Shown: one piece after another, positions 40,209-47,436 of the stretch
Numbering within the stretch: position 1 is the stretch's first letter
Layout: each line of letters starts with the position of its first letter
Assembly: GCA_021852135.1 (NCBI GenBank)
Contig: JAJZOB010000048.1
Span: 1-49,168, forward strand
Source: Nanobdellota archaeon
GTDB taxonomy: Archaea; Nanoarchaeota; Nanoarchaeia; Parvarchaeales; Parvarchaeaceae
Direction: 5' to 3'
Length of the DNA: 49,168 nt
The notes under the pieces: model-generated
The model's database searches: none
The model's input: only the letters and a program-made list of their open reading frames with translations
Told to the model about the DNA's origin: nothing
Translations under genes and position numbers: made by a program

Positions 40209-40955
40209 ATGAAAGAACGGCCAAAGATCTCTGTAATCATACCTGTTTACAATGAGGAAAGCTATGTGCCAGATCTCATTAAGTCAATAAAACAGCAGAC
40301 CTACAAAAATTACGAGATAATAGCGGCGGATTCATCTACTGATAAAACCCCCCAAATACTCAGAAAATTCGGTGTAAAAGTAATAAAACTACCAAAGACG
40401 AATGTGTCAGCAGCAAGAAATGCCGGAATTAAGAAGGCTAGGGGGGAAATAATTGCGCTGATAGACGCTGATTATATACTACAAAAGGGCCTTTTCGAAT
40501 CGGTTGTGAAATACCTAGACAACCCAAAAAATCGAAAGGTTGTATGCATAGAACCAAGGCCTAAATTAAGTTTAAAAGACCTTAAAAAGCGGGACATAAT
40601 AAAATTCAAGTTTCTAAACGAACTAATCTATCTCTACAAAAGAATAAGCTTTTTTACGTGGGTGCCTGCAGCATATGGCTGCGATTTCTGCAGATTAGAT
40701 GCAGTAAAACGGTCCGGCCTTTTTAATGAAGAAATAGACGTTGCAGAAGATAAGGAGTTTTTTTCAAGGCTTAGAAGACAGGGCAAATTTAAAATGATTA
40801 AAGACCACACTAGGATGTCGTATAGAAGGCATTCCAAAGAGGGAACAATAAAGACCGGTTTGATCTACTTTTTCGCCTCAGTTTCTGCTCTTTTTACAAA
40901 AAGATTCAAGTTTAAATTTAAGTCTATAAGGCGGAAAAACAAAGGCAAGACTTAA
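40209..40955 (+). CDS. Family 2 glycosyltransferase
   Basis: A 248-residue GT2 enzyme. SVIIPVYNEESYVPDLIKSI (~8-27) is the family's nucleotide-binding start; ADSSTDKTPQIL follows, and the DxD-like motif is DADYIL (~86-91). A later acidic AEDKEFFSRLRRQG (~180-193) supplies the ED catalytic base. The C-terminus is hydrophobic then very basic (RFKFKFKSIRRKNKGK), suggesting membrane association. It probably transfers sugars to a lipid or surface glycan. Its stop overlaps the convergent GH1 gene by 4 nt. Confidence 0.9.
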   Translation: MKERPKISVIIPVYNEESYVPDLIKSIKQQTYKNYEIIAADSSTDKTPQILRKFGVKVIKLPKTNVSAARNAGIKKARGEIIALIDADYILQKGLFESVVKYLDNPKNRKVVCIEPRPKLSLKDLKKRDIIKFKFLNELIYLYKRISFFTWVPAAYGCDFCRLDAVKRSGLFNEEIDVAEDKEFFSRLRRQGKFKMIKDHTRMSYRRHSKEGTIKTGLIYFFASVSALFTKRFKFKFKSIRRKNKGKT

Positions 40956-42076
40956 TAACGTTTTTTCCCGTACTTTAATGCTATATCTCTCAATGCAAAT
41001 GCGCTCGGCTTTATTATCCTTCTTTTCGTTGAATTGTCAAAACCAACTATCCCAAAGTTCCTGTTGTACCCAAAGTTCCATTCGAAATTGTCCAGAAAAG
41101 ACCAATGTAAATAACCCATAATAGGCACGCCATTTCTTTTTGCAGACAAAAGCTCCGAAAAATGTTCATTGATAAATTTTATTCTGTATTTGTCATCCAA
41201 TGTATCAACACCGTTTTCTGTTACCATAATAGGTTTTTTGAAAAGTTTGTATTCTCTCTCGGCGATCTTAGCTATTCCTTTCGGGTCCACAAACCAGATC
41301 TTTTTCCGGCTTTTGTTTATCTTGGATGCCAAAAACCGCATTGCATCGATCGTTTTGTAGTAGTTTATGCCTATGAAATCGAATCTTGTTTGAAGCAAAG
41401 GCCGTTGATTGAACAGGTAATCAAGGAATTTTGCAACAGGGTAAAATATGGCGTCGCTTTTAAATTCCATGAAATTGTTAGCAAATGACACCGTGTAACC
41501 GTTGGCTTTCAAAATGTCGTACACTTGGTTGTGCAGCAAGAGTATGTTGTTCAATACTCTGTTAAACATGGGATAAGACTCTCTGAAAGGAGGATATTCT
41601 CTAGAAAGATAGGCCTTCGAAGCATATATCACAGGCTCATTTATTGTTAGCACATACTTAACGTCCAAATCGTTTTTTAGCAATGAATCAACATACTTTA
41701 TGAAATAGGTAAAGTTCTCCCTTCTTTCAAATCCATGTATGTTATAAAACCAAAGCGGTAGAGTATAGTGCCAAAGCGTAGGTATCGGCTCTATCCCGGA
41801 GTTCTTTAATTCTTTTATAAGTGATTTGTAATGTTTTATCGCAGCAAGATTTATTATGCCTGGCGAGGGCATTATCCTAGAAAAGTTTATCTCAAACCTG
41901 TAAGCGTTTAAATGCAGGCGTTTCATTATCTCTATATCTTTTTTGAAATACTTGTATTCCATACATCCGCTTCCAGATTTGTATGGAAGCCTGCCGTTCA
42001 TCTCAAAATGCCACCAATCTGTGTTTTTATCGTTTCCTTCTACTTGGTGTGCAGAACTTGAGGTGCCTATTAGCAT
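40952..42076 (-). CDS. Family 1 glycoside hydrolase (beta-glycosidase)
   Basis: A 374-residue GH1 beta-glycosidase. The acid/base motif is TINEP (family TxNEP), the nucleophile motif is VTENG, and GTSSSAHQVEG plus YLHWSFLDNFEW are family hallmarks. It is shorter than many GH1 enzymes (about 450-480). The ATG at 42076 overlaps the stop of the upstream GT4 gene (TAATG) and follows GGGGGGAG (42081-42088) as ribosome binding site; a longer frame from 42142 is not supported. There is no signal peptide, so it works in the cytoplasm, perhaps recycling glycans made by its neighbours. Confidence 0.93.
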   Translation of the reverse strand: MLIGTSSSAHQVEGNDKNTDWWHFEMNGRLPYKSGSGCMEYKYFKKDIEIMKRLHLNAYRFEINFSRIMPSPGIINLAAIKHYKSLIKELKNSGIEPIPTLWHYTLPLWFYNIHGFERRENFTYFIKYVDSLLKNDLDVKYVLTINEPVIYASKAYLSREYPPFRESYPMFNRVLNNILLLHNQVYDILKANGYTVSFANNFMEFKSDAIFYPVAKFLDYLFNQRPLLQTRFDFIGINYYKTIDAMRFLASKINKSRKKIWFVDPKGIAKIAEREYKLFKKPIMVTENGVDTLDDKYRIKFINEHFSELLSAKRNGVPIMGYLHWSFLDNFEWNFGYNRNFGIVGFDNSTKRRIIKPSAFALRDIALKYGKKRY

Positions 42077-43182
42077 TATTCTCCCCCCAGTACCTTTCTG
42101 TACATTTTTTCTAGCTCTTTTATGATAACTTCCTCTTCGCATTCTTTAGTGTCTTTGTATGCTTTGTTAACATCCACTTTTTTCCATTTTGTATTCTCCA
42201 GTATACTAGTAAGGTCTTTTTCATTTTTGAATTGCAGCGTATTCCTTTTCACTATATCTGGCAATTCCCCCTTTCTGTAGGTTATCACCGGTATTTTGCA
42301 GCGTTTAGCTTCCATTATCGGCATCCCAAACCCCTCCCAAAGAGAAGGGAAAACGAATACATCAAATGAATTATACATCTTGACTGTGTCAGTGGCATGG
42401 CCAAAGTACTTTATTCTTTTGTCATCGGAGATATCAAACGGCAGTTTAGCACCGTACAAGTGTAGTTCGAATCTGTCAGATTTTACCTTTTTGAATGCTT
42501 TTATCAGCGTTTCCGCGTTTTTATTGTATGCATAACTGCTCAGGTGGCCAATTATTATCTTGTCTTTTTTCCTAGGCTTTTCAAGTCTCTTAAAGTTATT
42601 TCCGACTATGTTGTATATAACAGAGATCCTAGAAGGTTCTACACCTAGATTTATAAGATCCCTACGCGTGTTTTCACTAACGCATAAAATGTGATCGGCT
42701 TTTTTGATGGCAAGGAGCATCCCTCGTTTTTCCATTACGTGTGCGAATCTATTCATTGCCTTTACTGGCAGGTACATGTAACCTTTTGCGGGAGCCTTAT
42801 TTACATAGTTATCTATTCCTATCTTTGGTATTTTCTTGAACATATCTAGATCATGGATTGACACTACTTGTTTTGATTTAATGTTTAAGACTGGTTTAAG
42901 AAATAAGCTGGAGACGAATATGCCTGGTGACATATAATGAATTATATCCGGTTTCTCCTTTATCCAACCGTCTGCCAGGTCTTCATCCAAAGTAAATTTT
43001 CTGTTCGTTTTGTTGACCATATCAAATAGCCGCTTATTTGACAGACTGTAAGCTCTTGCATCTACGCCTTTAGCATATTTTTTTAAACCTTTATAGAGAA
43101 GTATCCCATGTTCTATTATGCCTAAGCCGCTTTTCGGCGCAAAACTTACTGATACAAGTAAGACCCTTATTTTGTCTGTCAT
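42076..43182 (-). CDS. Family 4 glycosyltransferase
   Basis: A 368-residue GT-B retaining glycosyltransferase. The N-terminal domain carries SFAPKSGLGIIEHG and the linker ENTRRDLINLGVEPSRISVIYNIV; the C-terminal domain has the E-x7-E region (WEGFGMPIMEAKRC, ~293-306) typical of GT4. It uses nucleotide-sugar donors for surface glycans. Its start overlaps the flippase-like gene by 4 nt, and its stop overlaps the GH1 start, so the three genes form one minus-strand operon. Confidence 0.93.
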   Translation of the reverse strand: MTDKIRVLLVSVSFAPKSGLGIIEHGILLYKGLKKYAKGVDARAYSLSNKRLFDMVNKTNRKFTLDEDLADGWIKEKPDIIHYMSPGIFVSSLFLKPVLNIKSKQVVSIHDLDMFKKIPKIGIDNYVNKAPAKGYMYLPVKAMNRFAHVMEKRGMLLAIKKADHILCVSENTRRDLINLGVEPSRISVIYNIVGNNFKRLEKPRKKDKIIIGHLSSYAYNKNAETLIKAFKKVKSDRFELHLYGAKLPFDISDDKRIKYFGHATDTVKMYNSFDVFVFPSLWEGFGMPIMEAKRCKIPVITYRKGELPDIVKRNTLQFKNEKDLTSILENTKWKKVDVNKAYKDTKECEEEVIIKELEKMYRKVLGGE

Positions 43183-44132
43183 ATCTTTTTAACGTTTTTA
43201 TCTAAGTTTATAACTCCTATAGTTAAATACCCTACAACCGTAACTAAAAACGTGTTAAACAACCTAAATATTATAAGAGATGCAAGTGCCAATACCCCTG
43301 GTACATTGAATAAAATCATCAATGCAACCAATGAAATGTCCTCTGTTCCGATACCTGCAGGCAGCATGGATATGCCTCCGATGGTTACAGATACAGTGAA
43401 TATGAATATACCGCTAAGCAGGGAAATGTTTACGTTAAATGCCGAAAGTATAAAAACAAGCAGCAGGGCCTCTGCTATCAATGAAGGTATGAATAAAATC
43501 ATACCTGAAATAAAATATCTCTGCGCCATCAACCCGCGTTGCTTTCTCATGCCTTCGATGTATTTTAATCCCTTCTTTATCGTTTTAGAAGCCCTTATCC
43601 TTTTGCGGCTGTTTATCAATGACACCAGCTTTTTGTAAGGGGATTCAAATCCTAGTATGGTTATAAAAATATACCCCAATGCAAATATAAACAAAAGGTA
43701 TAATATGAACTTTGACAGCAATACTGAGGATATAAGAGCAAGAAGTATTGCCCCCATTCCTCCGGTAGTGCCAAGGAATACCATTATGCTTACAGAGAAG
43801 AATCTGGCGTCTTTTTTGAATTTATCCAGCTTTCTTAGAGGTATGAGCTGTCCCACGCCTGCGCTTCCCATACCTAAGCCGAAAAATGCGTACATAAAAA
43901 GAAAGCTTTTGATTAATGGCATTTTAACTTTGACTTTTTTAAGCGTTAACTCCCAAGGCAGAAACTTTAATGCAGTGAACAACACCCACGCAAGTATTAT
44001 GTAAGGTATGTATCTCAGGTTTATTTTTTCTAGGTCTTTTATTGCCTGCGGAAGGTTGTAATTTAGAAGAAAATAAAGTAAAAATACTACCAATATAACA
44101 AGTAATATTGTGTTTTCTATCTTTTTTTGCAT
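43179..44132 (-). CDS. AglD-type/LPG-synthase-like membrane protein
   Basis: A 317-residue membrane protein of the lysylphosphatidylglycerol synthase TM / UPF0104 'flippase-like' family. It has about eight hydrophobic segments; the family motif PGGxGxxE appears as LPAGIGTED (~258-266). In archaea these proteins work with glycosyltransferases in lipid-linked glycan assembly. It is first in the operon with GT4 and GH1. Confidence 0.88.
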   Translation of the reverse strand: MQKKIENTILLVILVVFLLYFLLNYNLPQAIKDLEKINLRYIPYIILAWVLFTALKFLPWELTLKKVKVKMPLIKSFLFMYAFFGLGMGSAGVGQLIPLRKLDKFKKDARFFSVSIMVFLGTTGGMGAILLALISSVLLSKFILYLLFIFALGYIFITILGFESPYKKLVSLINSRKRIRASKTIKKGLKYIEGMRKQRGLMAQRYFISGMILFIPSLIAEALLLVFILSAFNVNISLLSGIFIFTVSVTIGGISMLPAGIGTEDISLVALMILFNVPGVLALASLIIFRLFNTFLVTVVGYLTIGVINLDKNVKKI

Positions 44133-44173
44133 TAGTTTAATAGAAAGTTAGTGTTAAAATAACTAACACCAGT

Positions 44174-44479
44174 TCACTTTACAATTGTCATGTCTGCCGT
44201 AAAATAAGTCACTATTATCTCTTTTTGTTTTAACTTTTCTGCTAGGGCTTTGATTTCTTTCGAAAATTCCTTGCTCTTTGCAAGTTTAACGTCCTTTTCA
44301 TACCTTTCTATTGTAAAACTATCCCTTGCCTTTCCATTCCATACACCCTTTGTTTTGTACACAGTATAACCTGAGGGGAATACTTTATCGGCCCACCTAT
44401 AAATAATTTGCAGAGCTGCACTTTCTCTTTTTACGTTTCTATCCATCTCAAAATGGATCTTTACGACAAGTATTTTCAT
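44174..44479 (-). CDS. Hypothetical protein
   Basis: A 101-residue soluble alpha-beta protein (KILVVKIHFEMDRNVKRES, then YTVYKTKGVWNGKARDSFTIERY, a charged helix and IIVTYFTADMTIVK). Family not recognised. It is divergent from gatC, with a 69-nt gap. Confidence 0.6.
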   Translation of the reverse strand: MKILVVKIHFEMDRNVKRESAALQIIYRWADKVFPSGYTVYKTKGVWNGKARDSFTIERYEKDVKLAKSKEFSKEIKALAEKLKQKEIIVTYFTADMTIVK

Positions 44480-44548
44480 CTTCTGTATTATTCATTGGCT
44501 CATTTAATATTTATTTGATGTTGTGAATTATAGTATTATATCTTTAAA

Positions 44549-44821
44549 ATGGAAAAAGACGAGTTTGAGCGGCTATTAAAGACGGCTAGAATAGAATTAG
44601 ATGAAGAGGAGTATTCTTTGATAGAGAAAGACATAAACCAGATATTGAGGTTTTTTGATAGGCTTGAAAACGTTTCTTTAGAGGATGAAGAGCTGGCTTT
44701 TCATCCAGTTGAAATACCAGAGAAACTTAGAAAAGATAGCACTGAAACTAGGGATGGAATAGAGAATATATTCTATAATGGAGAGAACTACAGGTTTTAC
44801 TTTCTGGGGCCGAAAATATGA
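44549..44821 (+). CDS. gatC: Asp/Glu-tRNA amidotransferase subunit C
   Basis: A 90-residue GatC, the small linker subunit of GatCAB. KDEFERLLKTARIELDEEE matches the family N-terminus, followed by the helical hairpin and LRKDSTETRDGIENIF near the C-terminus. It overlaps gatA by 4 nt (ATGA). First gene of gatCAB-aspS. Confidence 0.93.
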   Translation: MEKDEFERLLKTARIELDEEEYSLIEKDINQILRFFDRLENVSLEDEELAFHPVEIPEKLRKDSTETRDGIENIFYNGENYRFYFLGPKI

Positions 44822-46146
44822 CTGGCAAATTTCTTAGTTTAAATGACGCCGAGTACGCTGTCTTTGTTTCGCAGCTTAGACAGGCTAATGAAAGGCTAAA
44901 CGCATTTAACTTTATAGACGAAAATAAAAAAAGTGGGAAGATAATAAGCGTTAAAGACAACATATGCGTAAAAGGCATGCCTGCAACAGCTTCTTCTAAG
45001 ATACTGCAAGGTTATACGCCAGGATTCAATGCTACTGCAATTCAAAGGTTGGAAGACAATGGCTTTTCGGTAATAGGCAAAACAAACATGGACGAATTCG
45101 GATTTGGAAGTTTCGGCCTAAATTCCGAGCATCCTGCAAAGAATCCGTTTAATGAAGAATATGTCGCGGGGGGCTCCAGTTCCGGAAGTGCAGTGGCCAC
45201 TGCTTTGATTAAAGAACACGTTTCAATTGCAGAGTCCACAGGCGGTTCAATCTCTGCCCCAGCAGCTTTCTGTGGCGTTGTTGGGTTGACGCCTACTTAC
45301 GGCGCAATATCTAGGTATGGTTTGATAGACTATGCAAGTTCCTTGGATAAGATAGGTTTCATCGGGAAAAGTGCGGATAACATAAGAGAAGTTATGGAAA
45401 AAACGGTCGGCAGTGACCCAAAAGACACTACCTCTCTATCAACGGCAATATCCAACAAAAATTCACATAAGTTGTACGTAATCGACAATCTTATGGGAGG
45501 GATTGACGAAGGCATAAAGGACAGATTCGAAGAGTTGCTTGTTAGATTGTCTACAAAGGATTATAAAATTGAACATGTTAAGATAGATTACCTGGAGTAT
45601 TCTGTTCCTGCTTACTATATATTATCGATGTCGGAGGCTTCAACAAATCTTGCAAAGTATCAGGGATTCAAATACGGATTTAAGGTCAAGGACTTTTCAT
45701 TGAATTACAACGATTTCTTTATGTCTGCTAGAAAGCAGTTTGGGAGAGAGGCAAAGAGGAGAGTAATACTTGGAACATTCATAAGAAGCAAAAGCATCAA
45801 GCAGAAATACTATGAGAAGGCACTTGCTATCAGGCATGCAATAATAGCAAGAATGAAAAATTTTCTTAAGGATGGCTTTATCATAATGCCAAGCATGCCC
45901 ATCTTTACTCCAAAAATAAGCGAGGTAAGCGATATAAGCCCTGTGGAGGCATATTCTATGGATATGCTTACAGTACCGCCAAATCTTTGTGGTTTCCCAC
46001 ACATGTCATTTCCGTATTTTTATGAAAGAGGGATGCCCTTAGGAGCCCAGATAATAACCGATCATTTCAATGATTATTCCCTATTAGATTTTTTATCAGA
46101 GTGGGAAATCGGGTTTAAGTACAAGTTCAAGGAGGAAATTGGATAA
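44818..46146 (+). CDS. gatA: Asp/Glu-tRNA amidotransferase subunit A
   Basis: A 442-residue amidase-signature subunit that releases ammonia from glutamine for GatB. The catalytic triad is visible as K46 (ISVKDN), a serine in GGSSSGSA (120-126) and S144 in TGGSI. The usual SDTGGSIRQP reads ESTGGSISAP here, so the Asp and Arg near the nucleophile are replaced. That may alter glutamine binding. The remaining fold is full length. Overlaps gatC by 4 nt and gatB by 1 nt. Confidence 0.95.
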   Translation: MTGKFLSLNDAEYAVFVSQLRQANERLNAFNFIDENKKSGKIISVKDNICVKGMPATASSKILQGYTPGFNATAIQRLEDNGFSVIGKTNMDEFGFGSFGLNSEHPAKNPFNEEYVAGGSSSGSAVATALIKEHVSIAESTGGSISAPAAFCGVVGLTPTYGAISRYGLIDYASSLDKIGFIGKSADNIREVMEKTVGSDPKDTTSLSTAISNKNSHKLYVIDNLMGGIDEGIKDRFEELLVRLSTKDYKIEHVKIDYLEYSVPAYYILSMSEASTNLAKYQGFKYGFKVKDFSLNYNDFFMSARKQFGREAKRRVILGTFIRSKSIKQKYYEKALAIRHAIIARMKNFLKDGFIIMPSMPIFTPKISEVSDISPVEAYSMDMLTVPPNLCGFPHMSFPYFYERGMPLGAQIITDHFNDYSLLDFLSEWEIGFKYKFKEEIG

Positions 46147-47432
46147 TGAAAATAGGGTTGGAAGTGCATGTTGCGTTGCCTACAAAGACAAAGTTGTTCT
46201 GCTCTGATCTGGCGTACGAAAACCAGGAAGAGCCAAATTCAAATGTATGCCCAGTATGTCTTGGTTTGCCGGGTGCTAAGCCCGTTTTGAATCAAAATGC
46301 ATTAGATATATCAGCAAGGATAGCAAAGGCCCTGAACTGCGAAATAAATGAAAAAACCTGGTTTGTTAGAAAGGTCTACTTTTATCCAGATTTACCAAAA
46401 GGGTATCAGATAACGCAGTTAGACGGGGCGATAGGGGTAAGGGGATATGTTGATTTAAATGGCAAAAAGATAGGCATAAGAAGGGTGCAGATAGAAGAAG
46501 ATCCCGCAAGAATAATACGCGAGAAGGATTATTCTTTAATAGATTTCAATAGATCCGGCGTGCCTCTGAATGAGATAGTTACAGAACCTGACATAACAAG
46601 CTTGGAAGAACTTAAGAACTTTATAGAAGAGCTTAGAAGTATACTGTACTACCAAGGGGTTAACATAAACCAAGAGTTAAAAACAGATCTAAACATATCA
46701 TTGGCAGAAAAAAGGGTAGAGATAAAAAACGTTACTGGCGTTAGAAATTTGATTTCAGCTGCAGAGTACGAGATAAAGCGGCAATCTGCCCTCATTAAAG
46801 AAGGGAAGGAAATAAATGCAGAAACAAGGTCTTATAAGGAGGATTCAAATGAAACAGTTTCTTCAAGAGAAAAAGAAACGGAAGAAGAGTACGGCTTCAC
46901 ATTCGAGCCTGATTTGACATTTTATGATACTACAAAGTTGGAAATACCAAAAGCAATAATAGCAAGCAATGTCGCAAAGGAACTGGCAGACAGGAACGAA
47001 TACAATGAAAAAACTATAAGGGAGCTGATTCTTTTCAACAGGAGGAATCTTTCATTGTTAACTAGTATAACTAGAGAGGAATTCAAGAAAGGTGTTTCTT
47101 TAATAGAAAAGTTTGCATCCTTTGGCGTAGAAGACTATTCAGAAGAAGAGTTTAGGAAAATGCTTGACAAAGACGTAAGCTCTATTGAAAAAGATGGCTT
47201 TCTGCAGCTTCTTGGGAGGGCAAATAACGCTGAAAAGAAAGCGGACGAAGCTGAGATTGAAGCAGGAATAAAAGAGATGTTGTCTTTCGATAAAACATTA
47301 TTTGACAGAGGAATTAAAGACGAAAAGGCAATGAATTTTATGATAGGGGAAGTAAAGGAAAAATATCATATTACTGGGAAGGAAGCTGCATATTTTATAA
47401 AGAAAGTAATAAAAGGGATGTTAAATAATTAA
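46146..47432 (+). CDS. gatB: Asp/Glu-tRNA amidotransferase subunit B
   Basis: A 428-residue GatB. GLEVHVAL, the zinc-type CPVCLGLPG, YPDLPKGYQIT, the EDPARIIRE loop and FNRSGVPLNEIVTEP are diagnostic. It phosphorylates and amidates the mischarged aminoacyl-tRNA. The tail domain is shorter than in bacteria (about 475 total). It starts on the last base of gatA and is followed 4 nt later by aspS, pointing to Asn-tRNA formation via Asp-tRNA(Asn). Confidence 0.96.
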   Translation: MKIGLEVHVALPTKTKLFCSDLAYENQEEPNSNVCPVCLGLPGAKPVLNQNALDISARIAKALNCEINEKTWFVRKVYFYPDLPKGYQITQLDGAIGVRGYVDLNGKKIGIRRVQIEEDPARIIREKDYSLIDFNRSGVPLNEIVTEPDITSLEELKNFIEELRSILYYQGVNINQELKTDLNISLAEKRVEIKNVTGVRNLISAAEYEIKRQSALIKEGKEINAETRSYKEDSNETVSSREKETEEEYGFTFEPDLTFYDTTKLEIPKAIIASNVAKELADRNEYNEKTIRELILFNRRNLSLLTSITREEFKKGVSLIEKFASFGVEDYSEEEFRKMLDKDVSSIEKDGFLQLLGRANNAEKKADEAEIEAGIKEMLSFDKTLFDRGIKDEKAMNFMIGEVKEKYHITGKEAAYFIKKVIKGMLNN

Positions 47433-47436
47433 GGAT

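Noticed and set aside
41162..41488. Plus-strand ORF of 108 codons within the GH1 gene
   Set aside because: Antisense to well-conserved GH1 sequence including the nucleophile motif.
42077..42142. Longer GH1 start at 42142
   Set aside because: It would add a basic, non-conserved stretch inside the GT4 gene; the strong GGGGGGAG site and TAATG overlap favour 42076.
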